A stretch of 64,000 bases of DNA from Ruegeria arenilitoris. Its GTDB lineage: Bacteria > Pseudomonadota > Alphaproteobacteria > Rhodobacterales > Rhodobacteraceae. The position numbers and the translations under genes were made by a program. The stretch lies in assembly GCF_042675705.1 (NCBI RefSeq), contig NZ_JBHTJJ010000003.1; one strand, 5' to 3'. Below the pieces are notes generated by a model. The model worked only from the letters and a program-made list of their open reading frames with translations. It ran no database searches and was not told the DNA's origin. Positions 43,488 to 52,139 of the stretch are shown here, piece by piece; the stretch's first letter is position 1; every line of letters starts with the position of its first letter.

Positions 43488-45110
43488 CTAGCCGGACAGC
43501 CGGCCCAGCAGGACGTCGGTGTCTAGCCCCGAGACCGATCCGGGTATGCGCCCGCTTTCGCCCAGAACCCGCGTGGCTATATATCCATCGGCCACCGCAC
43601 CGGGCGCATGGCGCAGCAGCAGCGCGGCGGTCAGCAGATGCGCGGTGGCCTCGGCGAACCAGCGGGCCTCGGCCTCGGGGGGCAGGGTGGACCAGCGGTC
43701 GCGATGCGCCTTCAGGGCGGCGTCATAACGGCGGTCGGCTCCGGTTGCCGCGTCCAGTTTGGCCTGCAAGGTCTGGGCGGCCAGCGGGTCGCGCGCAAGG
43801 CTGCGCAGAATGTCCAGGCAGATCACGTTGCCCGACCCCTCCCAAATGCCGTTCAGGGGCGCTTCGCGATAGATCATCGGCATCGGCGTGTCTTCGACAT
43901 AGCCCATGCCGCCCAGCACCTCCATCGCCTCGACCGCCACGACCGGGCAGCGTTTGTTCGACACGAACTTGGCCAGCGCCACCCCGATCCGGGCAAAGGC
44001 GCGGTCTTCGGCGGTGTCCCCGTCAAAGGTGCGGGCCACGCGCAGGCCCAGGGCCAGCGCGCCCTCCCAGTCCAGCACCAGATCGGCCAGAACGGCGCGC
44101 ATCAGCGGCTGGTCAATCAGGCGGCGCTGAAAGGCGCTGCGGTGGGTGACCCAGTGATGCGCTTCGGACAGGGCTGCGCGCATCAGGCCGGCGGGGGCCA
44201 TCGCGGTGTCGAGCCGGGTGTGATGCACCATCTCGATGATCGTGCGCACGCCGGCCCCCTCGTCGCCCAGCTGATAGGCCAGCGCGTCATGGAACTCAAC
44301 TTCGGACGAGGCATTGGCGCGGTTGCCCAGCTTGTCCTTGAGGCGCATCAGGTGGATGGCGTTGCGCTCGCCTTCCAGCCAGCGGGGCAGCAGAAAGCAG
44401 GTCAGCCCGCCCGGAGCCTGCGCCAGCGTCAGGAACCCGTCGGACATCGGGGCCGAGCAGAACCATTTGTGGCCGCGCAGCCGCCAGGCATCGCCGTCAC
44501 GGTTGGCGGTGGTGGTATTGGCGCGTACGTCCGAGCCGCCCTGTTTCTCGGTCATCGCCATGCCCAAGGTCGCCGAGCGTTTTTCTCCGATCGGGCGGGG
44601 GGCTGGGTCATAAGTGTCGGCGGTCAGTTTCGGGCGCCAGATTTCGGCCAGTTCGGGGTTGGCGGCCAGCGCCGGCACGGCGGCATAGGTCATGGTCAGC
44701 GGACAGCAATGGCCCGGCTCGACCTGGCTGGCCAGATAGACCATCGCGGCATGGGTGGCGTGACCGCCCGGCGCTCCGTCCCAGGCGAGCGCGGCATAGC
44801 CTGCCGATTGGCTCAGATCCATCATGTGATGATAGGCCGGGTGGAACCGCACCTCGTCCAGGCGGCGGCCACCCCGGTCGAAGAGGCAGAGTTCGGGCGG
44901 GTGCAGGTTGGCGTCGCGCCCGGCCTCGCGCGTTTCGGCCCGGCCCAAAGCGGCCCCGTAGGCGGCCAGCGGGGCCGCCCGTGCCCCGGCGCGCGTGGCG
45001 CAATCGCGCAGAACCAGATCAGAGGCCCACAGGTCAACGTCCCCTCGGTCGGGCGGTTGGTTCGTCACCTCATGCGTGGGCAGGGTCTTGCGGGCGTGGG
45101 ATTTGGACAT
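43488..45110 (-). CDS. AidB-type acyl-CoA dehydrogenase family protein
   Basis: 540 residues. The N-terminal LPTHEVTNQPPDRGDVDLW motif is diagnostic of the AidB branch. AMTEKQGGSDVRANTT, GHKWFCSAPMSDGFL and IYREAPLNGIWEGSGNVICLDILRSL complete the acyl-CoA-dehydrogenase fold with FAD site. AidB of E. coli belongs to the adaptive response to alkylation; whether this one binds DNA or acts on CoA esters is open. It lies between yidD and ttcA in an otherwise membrane/tRNA-biogenesis gene row. Start at 45110 (MSKSHARKTL) after GGCGCC. Confidence 0.9.
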   Translation of the reverse strand: MSKSHARKTLPTHEVTNQPPDRGDVDLWASDLVLRDCATRAGARAAPLAAYGAALGRAETREAGRDANLHPPELCLFDRGGRRLDEVRFHPAYHHMMDLSQSAGYAALAWDGAPGGHATHAAMVYLASQVEPGHCCPLTMTYAAVPALAANPELAEIWRPKLTADTYDPAPRPIGEKRSATLGMAMTEKQGGSDVRANTTTANRDGDAWRLRGHKWFCSAPMSDGFLTLAQAPGGLTCFLLPRWLEGERNAIHLMRLKDKLGNRANASSEVEFHDALAYQLGDEGAGVRTIIEMVHHTRLDTAMAPAGLMRAALSEAHHWVTHRSAFQRRLIDQPLMRAVLADLVLDWEGALALGLRVARTFDGDTAEDRAFARIGVALAKFVSNKRCPVVAVEAMEVLGGMGYVEDTPMPMIYREAPLNGIWEGSGNVICLDILRSLARDPLAAQTLQAKLDAATGADRRYDAALKAHRDRWSTLPPEAEARWFAEATAHLLTAALLLRHAPGAVADGYIATRVLGESGRIPGSVSGLDTDVLLGRLSG

Positions 45111-45188
45111 GGGCGCCTCGGGCGGTTGTTGCTGAAACCGATGTTCAGCGGCGCACCCCCCTTGGGTCAAGCGTGACGGGGTGTCAGA

Positions 45189-45428
45189 TCAGGGCGCGTC
45201 GGGTTTGTCGTCGGGCACTGGGTCATAGCCGTCGCCGCCCCAGGGGTGGCAGCGCCCGATGCGGCGCGCGGCCAGCCAAGCGCCCTTGATCGGACCGTGC
45301 TTTTCCAGCGCTTCCAGCGCATAGGCCGAGCAGGTCGGTTGATAGCGGCAATTGAACCCCACCCACGGGCTGAAGATCAGCCGGTAGGCCCGGATTGGCA
45401 GCGCGAGGATATGGGCAAGAGGGGTCAT
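45189..45428 (-). CDS. yidD: Membrane protein insertion efficiency factor YidD
   Basis: 79 residues with the conserved IRAYRLIFSPWVGFNCRYQPTCSAYALEALEKHG core and the CHPWGGDGYDP motif. YidD is a small amphipathic inner-membrane-associated helper of YidC. Overlaps rnpA (ATGA). Confidence 0.96.
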   Translation of the reverse strand: MTPLAHILALPIRAYRLIFSPWVGFNCRYQPTCSAYALEALEKHGPIKGAWLAARRIGRCHPWGGDGYDPVPDDKPDAP

Positions 45429-45847
45429 TTGCGCGGGCTGTGGATCTTGCGCAGGGCCTCGCGCAGATCATCCAGCAGAGCGTCAAAGGTGCGGGCGGCG
45501 GTCACCTCGGCCCGTCCGATCAGGACGTAATCCCATCCGTCCCGGCCATGGTCCGGCAGAACGGCGCGGGCCGCCTCGCGCAGCCGGCGCTTGGCCCGGT
45601 TGCGGGCCACGGCATTGCCGACCTTCTTCGAGCAGGTGAACCCGACACGAATGCCCTCGGCCTCATCCGGTGCGCGCTTGCGGGCTTGCACCATCATAGA
45701 AGGCGTGCCCTGTCTGCGCGCCCGAGCGGCCCTGAGGAAATCGCTGCGCTTGCGCAGCACCGACAGGGGGGGTGCGCAAACGGACGCCGCCGGGGGCATA
45801 TCCCCGGGGTGGTCAGTGCCATCCACAGGGGCCTCCGGCGGCGTCAT
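45425..45847 (-). CDS. rnpA: Ribonuclease P protein component
   Basis: About 140 residues. An N-terminal extension of some 30 residues (MTPPEAPVDGTDHPGD) precedes the RNase P core LSVLRKRSDFLRAARARRQGTPSMMVQAR and the RNR motif VGFTCSKKVGNAVARNRAKRRLRE. It helps the RNA subunit mature tRNA 5' ends. Start could also be the ATG at 45799. Overlaps yidD by ATGA. Confidence 0.94.
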   Translation of the reverse strand: MTPPEAPVDGTDHPGDMPPAASVCAPPLSVLRKRSDFLRAARARRQGTPSMMVQARKRAPDEAEGIRVGFTCSKKVGNAVARNRAKRRLREAARAVLPDHGRDGWDYVLIGRAEVTAARTFDALLDDLREALRKIHSPRK

Positions 45848-45873
45848 GTTCAAAACCTGAAAGGTCGCGCGGT

Positions 45874-46008
45874 TTATGCGCTCAGCGACTTGCGGCCACG
45901 GGCACGGCGTGCGTTCAGGATCTTGCGGCCGGCCTTGGTGGCCATGCGCGCGCGGAAACCGTGGCGGCGTTTGCGAACCAGGTTCGAAGGCTGATAGGTG
46001 CGTTTCAT
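45874..46008 (-). CDS. rpmH: 50S ribosomal protein L34
   Basis: 44 residues, start ATG at 46008, stop TAA at 45874-45876. Reads [18 protein letters not shown] and continues [26 protein letters not shown], the L34 signature. GGAGACGGAGCG is the ribosome site. L34 is the first gene of the rpmH-rnpA-yidD group; the promoter lies 60-100 bases upstream. Confidence 0.97.
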
Positions 46009-46077
46009 CGCTCCGTCTCCAATCTTTGGCGGTCGGGTGCGGCGCGGATTCGCCTGCCCGTGGTGTTCGAAGCCCGT

Positions 46078-46106
46078 CCTCTACTGGGAACCGGCGGGCA
46101 AGTCAA
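46078..46106 (-). promoter_or_regulatory. Putative rpmH promoter
   Basis: On the minus strand TTGACT (46106-46101), 17-base spacer, TAGAGG (46083-46078). It would give a leader of about 65 nt. Region 46009-46276 holds only this divergent promoter and the start of the TVP38 gene. Confidence 0.45.
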
Positions 46107-46276
46107 ACCCCATCGCAACGGTTTTCGTGCCTTTTGCAACAATTCTGTCGGGCGACCGGGCAAAAGTTTCAGAATCAGCCCGTGGATGGCGGATTTCTCA
46201 CATTGAACCGGTGCGTGTTCAACCCGGCGTGAGGACCCTGTTGCACAGAAGGCCAAGTGCGCATCTTGTGGGGCAG

Positions 46277-47035
46277 ATGAAGCATTCGAACCCGGACGAC
46301 GAAATGACCGAAACCACCCAAGTGCCGCGCAGTGGGCTGGCGCGACATATTCCCCTGATCGTGATCCTGACGGTTGCCGTCATTGGCTTCTTTGCGCTGG
46401 GCGACTACCTGACCTTTGAAACCCTGCGCGACAATCGCGAGGCGCTGTTGGCCTGGCGCGATGCCAATTACTGGTCGTTGGCGGGCGTTTTCATCCTCGT
46501 TTATGTCCTGATCGTCACCTTTTCTCTGCCCGGTGCGGCCGTGGCCTCGATGACGGGCGGGTTCCTGTTCGGGCTGTTCGCGGGCACCGTGTTCAACGTC
46601 TTCTCTGCAACCGTGGGGGCTTCGGCGATCTTTCTGGCGGCCCGCTGGGGGTTGGGCGAGGCGTTGACGGCGCGGCTGGAGGCCTCGGAAGGCACCGTCA
46701 AGCGAATCAAGGACGGGTTGCGCGAGAACGAGATCCCGGTGCTGTTCCTGATGCGGCTGGTGCCGGTGGTGCCGTTCTTCGTCGCCAACCTGGTGCCAGC
46801 GCTGGTGGGGGTGAAGTTCCGGAACTTTCTGCTGACCACGGCGCTGGGTATCATTCCGGGCGGCATCGTCTATACCTGGATCGGCGTCGGCCTGGGCGGC
46901 GTGTTCGACCGGGGCGAGACGCCGGACTTGTCGCTGCTGACCGAGCCTTTCGTGATCGGCCCGATCCTGGGTCTGTGCGCGCTGGCGGCTCTGCCGATTT
47001 TCCTCAAACTCATTCGCGGCCGAAGGGGCCTTTGA
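46277..47035 (+). CDS. TVP38/TMEM64-family membrane protein
   Basis: About 252 residues, six membrane segments. SNARE-associated/DedA-like fold with IVTFSLPGAAVASMTGGFLFGLFAGTVFNVFSATVGASAIF and FLMRLVPVVPFFVANLVPALVGV; TALGIIPGGIVYTWIGVGLG fits the second conserved block. Role in the inner membrane is unsettled for this branch. Start ATG 46277 after GTGGGGCAG, or 46304. It sits three bases before a MerA/Lpd-like gene, a recurring pairing. Confidence 0.85.
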   Translation: MKHSNPDDEMTETTQVPRSGLARHIPLIVILTVAVIGFFALGDYLTFETLRDNREALLAWRDANYWSLAGVFILVYVLIVTFSLPGAAVASMTGGFLFGLFAGTVFNVFSATVGASAIFLAARWGLGEALTARLEASEGTVKRIKDGLRENEIPVLFLMRLVPVVPFFVANLVPALVGVKFRNFLLTTALGIIPGGIVYTWIGVGLGGVFDRGETPDLSLLTEPFVIGPILGLCALAALPIFLKLIRGRRGL

Positions 47036-47038
47036 TCC

Positions 47039-48457
47039 ATGCAAGAACTCAAGACCGACATCCTGGTGATCGGGGCCGGGTCGGGTGGCCTGTCGGTGGC
47101 CGCTGGGGCCAGTCAGATGGGCGCCGACGTGATCCTGCTGGAAGGGCACAAGATGGGTGGCGACTGTCTGAATTATGGCTGCGTCCCGTCCAAGGCGCTG
47201 CTGGCCAGTGCCAAGCTGGCCCATGCGCAGAGCCATGCCGAGCCGTTCGGCGTTGCCGACCGCGCGCCACAGGTGGACTATGCCGCCGCCAAAAACCATG
47301 TGCGGGACGTGATCGCCCAGATTGAGCCCATGGACAGCCAGGAACGGTTCGAAGGGTTCGGCGTGCGCGTCATTCGCGACTGGGGGACCTTTCTGTCGCC
47401 CACACAGGTTCAGGCCGGCAATTTCGTCATCACCGCCCGCCGCGTGGTGCTGGCCACGGGCTCGTCCCCGCTGGTGCCGCCGATCCCGGGGCTGGATGAG
47501 TTGCCGTTTGAGACCAACGAGACCATTTTCGAGTTGCGCGACAAGCCCGACCACCTGCTGATCATCGGCGGGGGCCCCATCGGCATGGAGATGGCGCAGG
47601 CGCATGTGCGACTGGGCTGCAAGGTAACGGTGATCGAAGGCGCGCGGGCGCTGGGCAAAGATGACCCCGAGGCAGCCGCAGTGGTATTGGAGGCCCTGCG
47701 CGCCGAAGGGGTCGAAGTTCTGGAACATGCGATGGTGGCCCGGGTGCGCGGGAAGGCCGGCGCGGTCGAGGTCGTCACCGAGGATGGCGCGGTCCATGCG
47801 GGCTCGCACCTGCTGCTGGCGGTGGGGCGCAAGGCCAACACCGACCGCCTGAACCTGCAGGCTGCCGGGATCGACCGGACACACACGGGCATCAATGTGG
47901 ATGACAGCCTGCGCACCACCAACCGGCGGGTCTATGCGATTGGCGACGTCGCGGGCGGAATGCAGTTCACCCATGTGGCTGGATATCATGCCGGGGTCAT
48001 CATCCGTTCGGCCCTGTTCGGGCTGCGGTCCAAGGCCAAGACGGCGCATATCCCCTGGGCAACCTATACCGACCCCGAACTGGCCCAGGTCGGCCTGACC
48101 GAGGCGCAGGCGCGCGACCGCCACCGCGACAAGGTCGAGATCGCCCGGTTCGACTATGCCCACAACGATCGCGCCGTGGCTGAACGCAGAACGACCGGGT
48201 TCATCAAGGTCATGGTCGTCAAGGGGCGACCGGTGGGGGCCACAATCGTGGGGCATCAGGCCGGCGAACTGATCAACTTGTGGTCTCTGGCGCTGGCCAA
48301 TAACCTGAAGATGAGCCAGATCGCGGCGATGGTGTCGCCCTATCCCACGATCGGAGAGCTTAACAAACGGGTGGCGGGCGCCTATTTCTCGCCAAGACTG
48401 TTTGAGAATCAGATGGTTGAACGAGTGGTCAGGCTGGTCCAGCGCTGGATCCCCTGA
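47039..48457 (+). CDS. MerA/lipoamide-dehydrogenase-like flavoprotein disulphide oxidoreductase
   Basis: 472 residues. N-terminal FAD motif IGAGSGGLSVAAGA, active-site disulphide Cys43-LNYG-Cys48, NAD(P) motif IIGGGPIGMEMAQ, FAD motif YAIGDVAGG, and the dimer domain. The His-Pro-Thr of lipoamide dehydrogenase is replaced by Tyr435-Pro-Thr (SPYPTIGEL), so a different electron acceptor is likely. It lacks the N-terminal HMA domain and C-terminal CC pair of true mercuric reductase. Adjacent TVP38 and histidine kinase genes suggest a membrane or redox role (inference). Confidence 0.87.
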   Translation: MQELKTDILVIGAGSGGLSVAAGASQMGADVILLEGHKMGGDCLNYGCVPSKALLASAKLAHAQSHAEPFGVADRAPQVDYAAAKNHVRDVIAQIEPMDSQERFEGFGVRVIRDWGTFLSPTQVQAGNFVITARRVVLATGSSPLVPPIPGLDELPFETNETIFELRDKPDHLLIIGGGPIGMEMAQAHVRLGCKVTVIEGARALGKDDPEAAAVVLEALRAEGVEVLEHAMVARVRGKAGAVEVVTEDGAVHAGSHLLLAVGRKANTDRLNLQAAGIDRTHTGINVDDSLRTTNRRVYAIGDVAGGMQFTHVAGYHAGVIIRSALFGLRSKAKTAHIPWATYTDPELAQVGLTEAQARDRHRDKVEIARFDYAHNDRAVAERRTTGFIKVMVVKGRPVGATIVGHQAGELINLWSLALANNLKMSQIAAMVSPYPTIGELNKRVAGAYFSPRLFENQMVERVVRLVQRWIP

Positions 48458-48475
48458 TCGGGAAAGGAGCGCCAC

Positions 48476-49858
48476 TTGAACTCGCTGTCGGGTCGTTTCC
48501 TGATCTTGACGACGGTCTTCGTGATGTTGGCCGAGGTGCTGATCTTCGTGCCGTCGATCGCGCGCTTCCGCGAGGATTTCCTTCTGAACCGGCTGGAACG
48601 CGCCCAGATCGCCTCGCTGGCGCTGCTGGCCGACGACATGCTGGCCGACGAGTTGGAGGCCGAGCTTCTGGCCAATGCCGGGGTCTACAACGTGGTGCTG
48701 CGCCGGGACGAGGTGCGCCAGCTGATGCTGTCTTCCCCTATCCCAGACCAGGTCGCCAAGACCTATGATTTGCGAGGCGCCGGGCCTTGGGTTCTCATTC
48801 GGGACGCGATGATCCGTTTCTTCACGCCCGAGAACCAGGTCATTCGCGTCATCGGGCAGCCTGTGCGGGATGCGGGTTTGCTTATCGAGGTTACCATGGA
48901 CAGCGCGCCGCTGCGTATGGCGATGATCGATTATGGCCTGCGCATCCTCGGTCTGTCCTTTGTCATCTCGATCATCACCGCGTTTTTTCTGTTTCTCGCG
49001 GTGCGAGTGGTTCTGGTTCGCCCGATCAAAAGCGTGGTGGGCTACATGCAGCGCTACGCCCGGGCACCCGAAGATGCGCGCGGCATCATCTCTCCCCAAT
49101 CCAAGGTGACCGAACTGCGTGAGGCTGAAGAAGCCCTGCAGATGCTGCAGACCGACCTGACCCAGGCCCTGAAACAGCGCGAGAGGCTGGCACAACTGGG
49201 TGGCGCGGTGGCCAAGGTCAGCCACGATCTGCGCAACATCCTGACCTCGGCCCAGCTGTTCACTGACCGGATCGAGGCCAGTGACGACCCGCTGGTCAGA
49301 CGGATGGCGCCCAAGTTGGTCAACTCGATCACCCGGGCGGTGTCCCTGTGCGAAAGTACGCTGGCCTTCGGGCGGGCCGAAGAGCCCGCGCCCACCCTGA
49401 CCATGGTGCGGTTGCGCGATATCGCTGCCGACGTAGCGTCCAGCGAGGCTCTGGCCGTAGACGGCGGCTGTATTGAAATTGCCAACGACGTTCCCGAAGA
49501 CCTGGTCGTTCGGGCCGATCCGGAACAGATGTTCCGGGTCATCATGAACCTTGTGCGCAACGCACGCCAAGCACTGATGATATCCGGCCAACCAGGAAAA
49601 ATCACGATCTCGGCCTGCGAAGATCAGGACGCATGGGTCATCGAGGTTCGGGATACCGGCCCCGGTTTGCCGCCACGAGCGCAGGAGAATCTGTTCACGC
49701 CGTTTCAGGGCGGTGTGCGCAAAGGTGGCTCGGGCCTGGGTCTGGCGATTTCTCAGGAACTGGTGCGCGGCCACGGGGGAGAGTTGGTGCTGACCTGCAC
49801 CGGCCCCGAGGGCACGGTCTTTGAAATAAGGCTCCCACGGGGGGAGATGGGTTTTTGA
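48476..49858 (+). CDS. Orphan sensor histidine kinase with HAMP domain
   Basis: 460 residues. Two membrane helices (about 7-27 and 157-181) flank a periplasmic sensor of some 130 residues; a HAMP linker (PIKSVVGYMQRYAR region), a dimerisation helix with His250 in VSHDLRNILTSA, and an HATPase domain with NLVRNARQAL, DTGPGLP and GGSGLGLAIS motifs. The TTG start at 48476 is preceded by AAAGGAG. No response regulator lies beside it, so its partner is elsewhere. Follows the flavoprotein gene by 18 bases. Confidence 0.88.
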   Translation: MNSLSGRFLILTTVFVMLAEVLIFVPSIARFREDFLLNRLERAQIASLALLADDMLADELEAELLANAGVYNVVLRRDEVRQLMLSSPIPDQVAKTYDLRGAGPWVLIRDAMIRFFTPENQVIRVIGQPVRDAGLLIEVTMDSAPLRMAMIDYGLRILGLSFVISIITAFFLFLAVRVVLVRPIKSVVGYMQRYARAPEDARGIISPQSKVTELREAEEALQMLQTDLTQALKQRERLAQLGGAVAKVSHDLRNILTSAQLFTDRIEASDDPLVRRMAPKLVNSITRAVSLCESTLAFGRAEEPAPTLTMVRLRDIAADVASSEALAVDGGCIEIANDVPEDLVVRADPEQMFRVIMNLVRNARQALMISGQPGKITISACEDQDAWVIEVRDTGPGLPPRAQENLFTPFQGGVRKGGSGLGLAISQELVRGHGGELVLTCTGPEGTVFEIRLPRGEMGF

Positions 49859-49878
49859 ATTATTTTTGAAGAATCGGG

Positions 49879-49907
49879 TTGCACGTCCCGAACGCCGGGT
49901 CTAAATA
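49879..49907 (+). promoter_or_regulatory. Promoter of tRNA-Arg
   Basis: TTGCAC (49879-49884), 17-base spacer, TAAATA (49902-49907), about 15 bases before the tRNA. Confidence 0.65.
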
Positions 49908-49922
49908 CCGCCTCACCAACGC

Positions 49923-49999
49923 GGACCGATAGCTCAGCTGGATAGAGTACTTGACTACGAATCAAGGGGTCGGGGGTTCGAATCCTCCTCGGTCCGCCA
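49923..49999 (+). tRNA. tRNA-Arg (anticodon ACG)
   Basis: 77 nt. Acceptor GGACCGA pairs with TCGGTCC, discriminator G, then encoded CCA. D arm TAGCTCAGCTGGATAGAG; anticodon stem CTTGA/TCAAG with loop CTACGAA carrying ACG; T arm with GGTTCGAATCC. ACG (inosine at 34) decodes CGU, CGC and CGA, the commonest Arg codons here. Confidence 0.96.
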
Positions 50000-50110
50000 C
50001 TGGTAACTTCCGATAAACAGTGTTTTTTGCAGTTTGGCCCGTGTGGTGAAACCGAGGTGTTTTGTCTCAAGACAACTTCGAGGCAACCGCGCTGGGTTTA
50101 ATGGGGTGTT

Positions 50111-50488
50111 TCACCGCATTCCATATGGTCCGCCTTCCTGTAGTTCGCCGAATGCCGCCCAAACCTCGTGGCAGGCGCGTTCGAACGCCACATCATCTTT
50201 TGGGATGCTGGCCTTGAAATTGGGGTAAGACATGTGGTTGCCCAAGTTCATCAGCACGGTCACGAGGTGGTTGCGCGGTATGAATGCCCGGTAACGGTAA
50301 TCGCCGCCCGGTGTTTCGATCACCTGACCGTCCATGCCATAGTCGCGCAGCAATTCGGCGTCCTGTGCGCGGCGAAACCGCAGGCAGACGCTGGATCCCA
50401 TGTGCGGCCCGCTGGTGTTGCCGTCCTCATCCTTGGCAACGGCTGAGAAAAAGCCCGAACCCTCGGGCGTCGAGAATGCTACCCACAT
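50111..50488 (-). CDS. Conserved small hypothetical protein
   Basis: 125 residues, no membrane segment or signal peptide. Starts MWVAFSTPEGSGFFSAVAKDEDG and ends with MSYPNFKASIPKDDVAFERACHEVWAAFGELQEGGPYGMR-type residues, mixed alpha/beta pattern with many His and Tyr. GGAGGACCTGCAG precedes the ATG, a strong ribosome site. I recognise no domain. It reads toward the tRNA. Codon use is typical of the host. Confidence 0.7.
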   Translation of the reverse strand: MWVAFSTPEGSGFFSAVAKDEDGNTSGPHMGSSVCLRFRRAQDAELLRDYGMDGQVIETPGGDYRYRAFIPRNHLVTVLMNLGNHMSYPNFKASIPKDDVAFERACHEVWAAFGELQEGGPYGMR

Positions 50489-50984
50489 CTGCAGGTCCTC
50501 CTATTTTTGGGAAAGGGCGCGCTGTCTATCAGAAAAAATACAGGGTCGTCAAATCGAGGGGGCTTGCGCGCTCGGTTGTTTGGCCTAGAGGCGTAAACCG
50601 AGACCTCAAAATCCGGCAGCGGATACGTGATGGTTGGAGACTATTCGTGCCCATACAGTTTTGCCTTGATCGCCTTCCGTTGCGGCGATCTTTCTGAAAA
50701 GCGGTCGCTGATATCTTTGAGCTGCTGTGCTGGATTGACGCTCTTGCCGATGGTTCCTTTGTGGGCCGGTTCGGGCCATTTTTACTTGCCGGCCGCGTTG
50801 GCGGCTTCGTCCGCAGAGCGGCCATCGGTGGATGATGCGGCGAAGGGTTGCTTCGCCGGCGGGCCGTGGTTTTGGCGGCCACAGAGTTTCAATACTGCGG
50901 CGAACTGGTGGTCGGACGAGCCGAGTGGCAGGGAAGGGTTGTCTGGCTCAGTATCCGGTGCCTACCCTATGCCCACAGCCAGAC
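50489..50984. other. Gap without a convincing gene
   Basis: 496 bases between the hypothetical gene and the end of the sugar operon. Several short frames are open on both strands but none has a ribosome site, family resemblance or host-like codon use; it may be decayed coding DNA. An 8-bp inverted repeat GTCTGGCT/AGCCAGAC (50941-50948 and 50977-50984), directly after the last operon stop codon, could help end that operon, though no T run follows. Confidence 0.5.
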
Positions 50985-52139
50985 TTACTCCAACTTGACC
51001 CAAGCCGCGTTTCTGGACGAGCTTTGCACACAAGCGGCTACAAATTTAACACCGTCTAGCCCGTCATGCACGGTTGGGTAAACAACGCCCACCTCAAGTG
51101 AAATCCCATTTCGGAAAGCCTGGATCGCCTCAGCAGCCTCTCCGTAAATATTGGCGAACCCTTCAAGATATCCCTCGGGATGGCCCGGAGGAACTCTGCT
51201 CAAGCGATTGGCAGCGTCACCAGCTCCAGCGCCATTGCGAGTGATCAGACGCTTTGGTTCGTTGTAGGGCGTGAACCAGAGATAGTTCGGGTCTTCCTGA
51301 GCCCACTCCAGCCCACCTTTTTCACCGTAGACCCGCAACCGAAGTGCGTTTTCATTGCCAGGAGCCACCTGAGAGGACCACAGCATACCCCGCGCTCCGC
51401 CTTCGAAGCGAAGCAAGACATGTGCGTTGTCATCGACTTGGCGCCCAGGCACAAAGGCCTGCAGATCCGCCGCAAGGCTTTCCGCCCTCAGCCCGGTCAC
51501 AAAACAAGCGAGGTTGTAGGCATGGGTTCCGATGTCACCGGTTGATCCGCCCGCGCCCGAGCGTTCGGGATCGGTTCGCCACTCCGCCTGTTTGAAATCC
51601 TGCTGCTCGGTCAGCCAATCCTGCGGGTACTCAACCTGGACGACGCGGATCTTGCCAATATCGCCGTTGGCAACCATTTCACGCGCCTGCCGAACCATCG
51701 GATAACCCGTGTAGTTGTGGGTCAAAATGAACAGGGCATTCGCGCTTTCCGCCGCTTTGACCAGTTTTTTTGCATCGGCAAGGGTCGAGGTGAGTGGCTT
51801 GTCACAAATGACGTGAATCCCGCGTTTCAGGAATTCACGCGCGGCGGCATAGTGGACGTGATTTGGCGTGACGATTGAGACCGCTTCAATCCCGGATTTG
51901 AGCCGGGCTTCCCGGATCGCCATTTGTTTGAAGTCTTCATAGACCCGTTCGAGACCCAATGCCCGGCCGCTTTCAATGGATTTTTCGGGCGTCGAAGACA
52001 AAGCGCCGGCAACCAGCTCGAACCTGTCGTCCAATCGCGCTGCTATGCGATGAACGCCGCCTATGAAGGCGTCATTTCCACCGCCGACCATGCCAAGCCG
52101 AATGCGACCCGAGGCTTCTTCACTGCGTCCTGTAACCAT
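50985..52139 (-). CDS. Gfo/Idh/MocA-family oxidoreductase
   Basis: 384 residues. N-terminal Rossmann part LGMVGGGNDAFIGGVHRIAARLDDRFELVAGALS, catalytic Lys in VICDKPLTS (a variant of the EKP motif), and the C-terminal dehydrogenase domain with GGSTGDIGTHAYNLACFVTGL (Asp and His near the active site). Members oxidise sugars, inositols or sugar acids with NAD(P). Last gene of the operon. It shares one base with the isomerase gene (TAATG) and probably acts on the same substrate. Confidence 0.9.
   Translation of the reverse strand: MVTGRSEEASGRIRLGMVGGGNDAFIGGVHRIAARLDDRFELVAGALSSTPEKSIESGRALGLERVYEDFKQMAIREARLKSGIEAVSIVTPNHVHYAAAREFLKRGIHVICDKPLTSTLADAKKLVKAAESANALFILTHNYTGYPMVRQAREMVANGDIGKIRVVQVEYPQDWLTEQQDFKQAEWRTDPERSGAGGSTGDIGTHAYNLACFVTGLRAESLAADLQAFVPGRQVDDNAHVLLRFEGGARGMLWSSQVAPGNENALRLRVYGEKGGLEWAQEDPNYLWFTPYNEPKRLITRNGAGAGDAANRLSRVPPGHPEGYLEGFANIYGEAAEAIQAFRNGISLEVGVVYPTVHDGLDGVKFVAACVQSSSRNAAWVKLE

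Noticed and set aside
43608..45176. A 522-residue plus frame opposite the AidB-like gene
   Set aside because: Shadow rich in Gly, Gln and His; no ribosome site.
46175..49774. A 1199-residue open frame on the minus strand
   Set aside because: It is opposite the TVP38, flavoprotein and kinase genes, all with recognisable domains; the translated product is rich in His, Gln and Arg, typical of antisense frames in GC-rich DNA.
50120..50145. A possible short repeat of the tRNA-Arg 3' end (ggtccgcc)
   Set aside because: Only eight bases match, too short to be an attachment site.
50627..50998. A 123-residue plus frame in the gene-free gap
   Set aside because: No ribosome site, odd residue use, no family; kept only as part of the gap entry.
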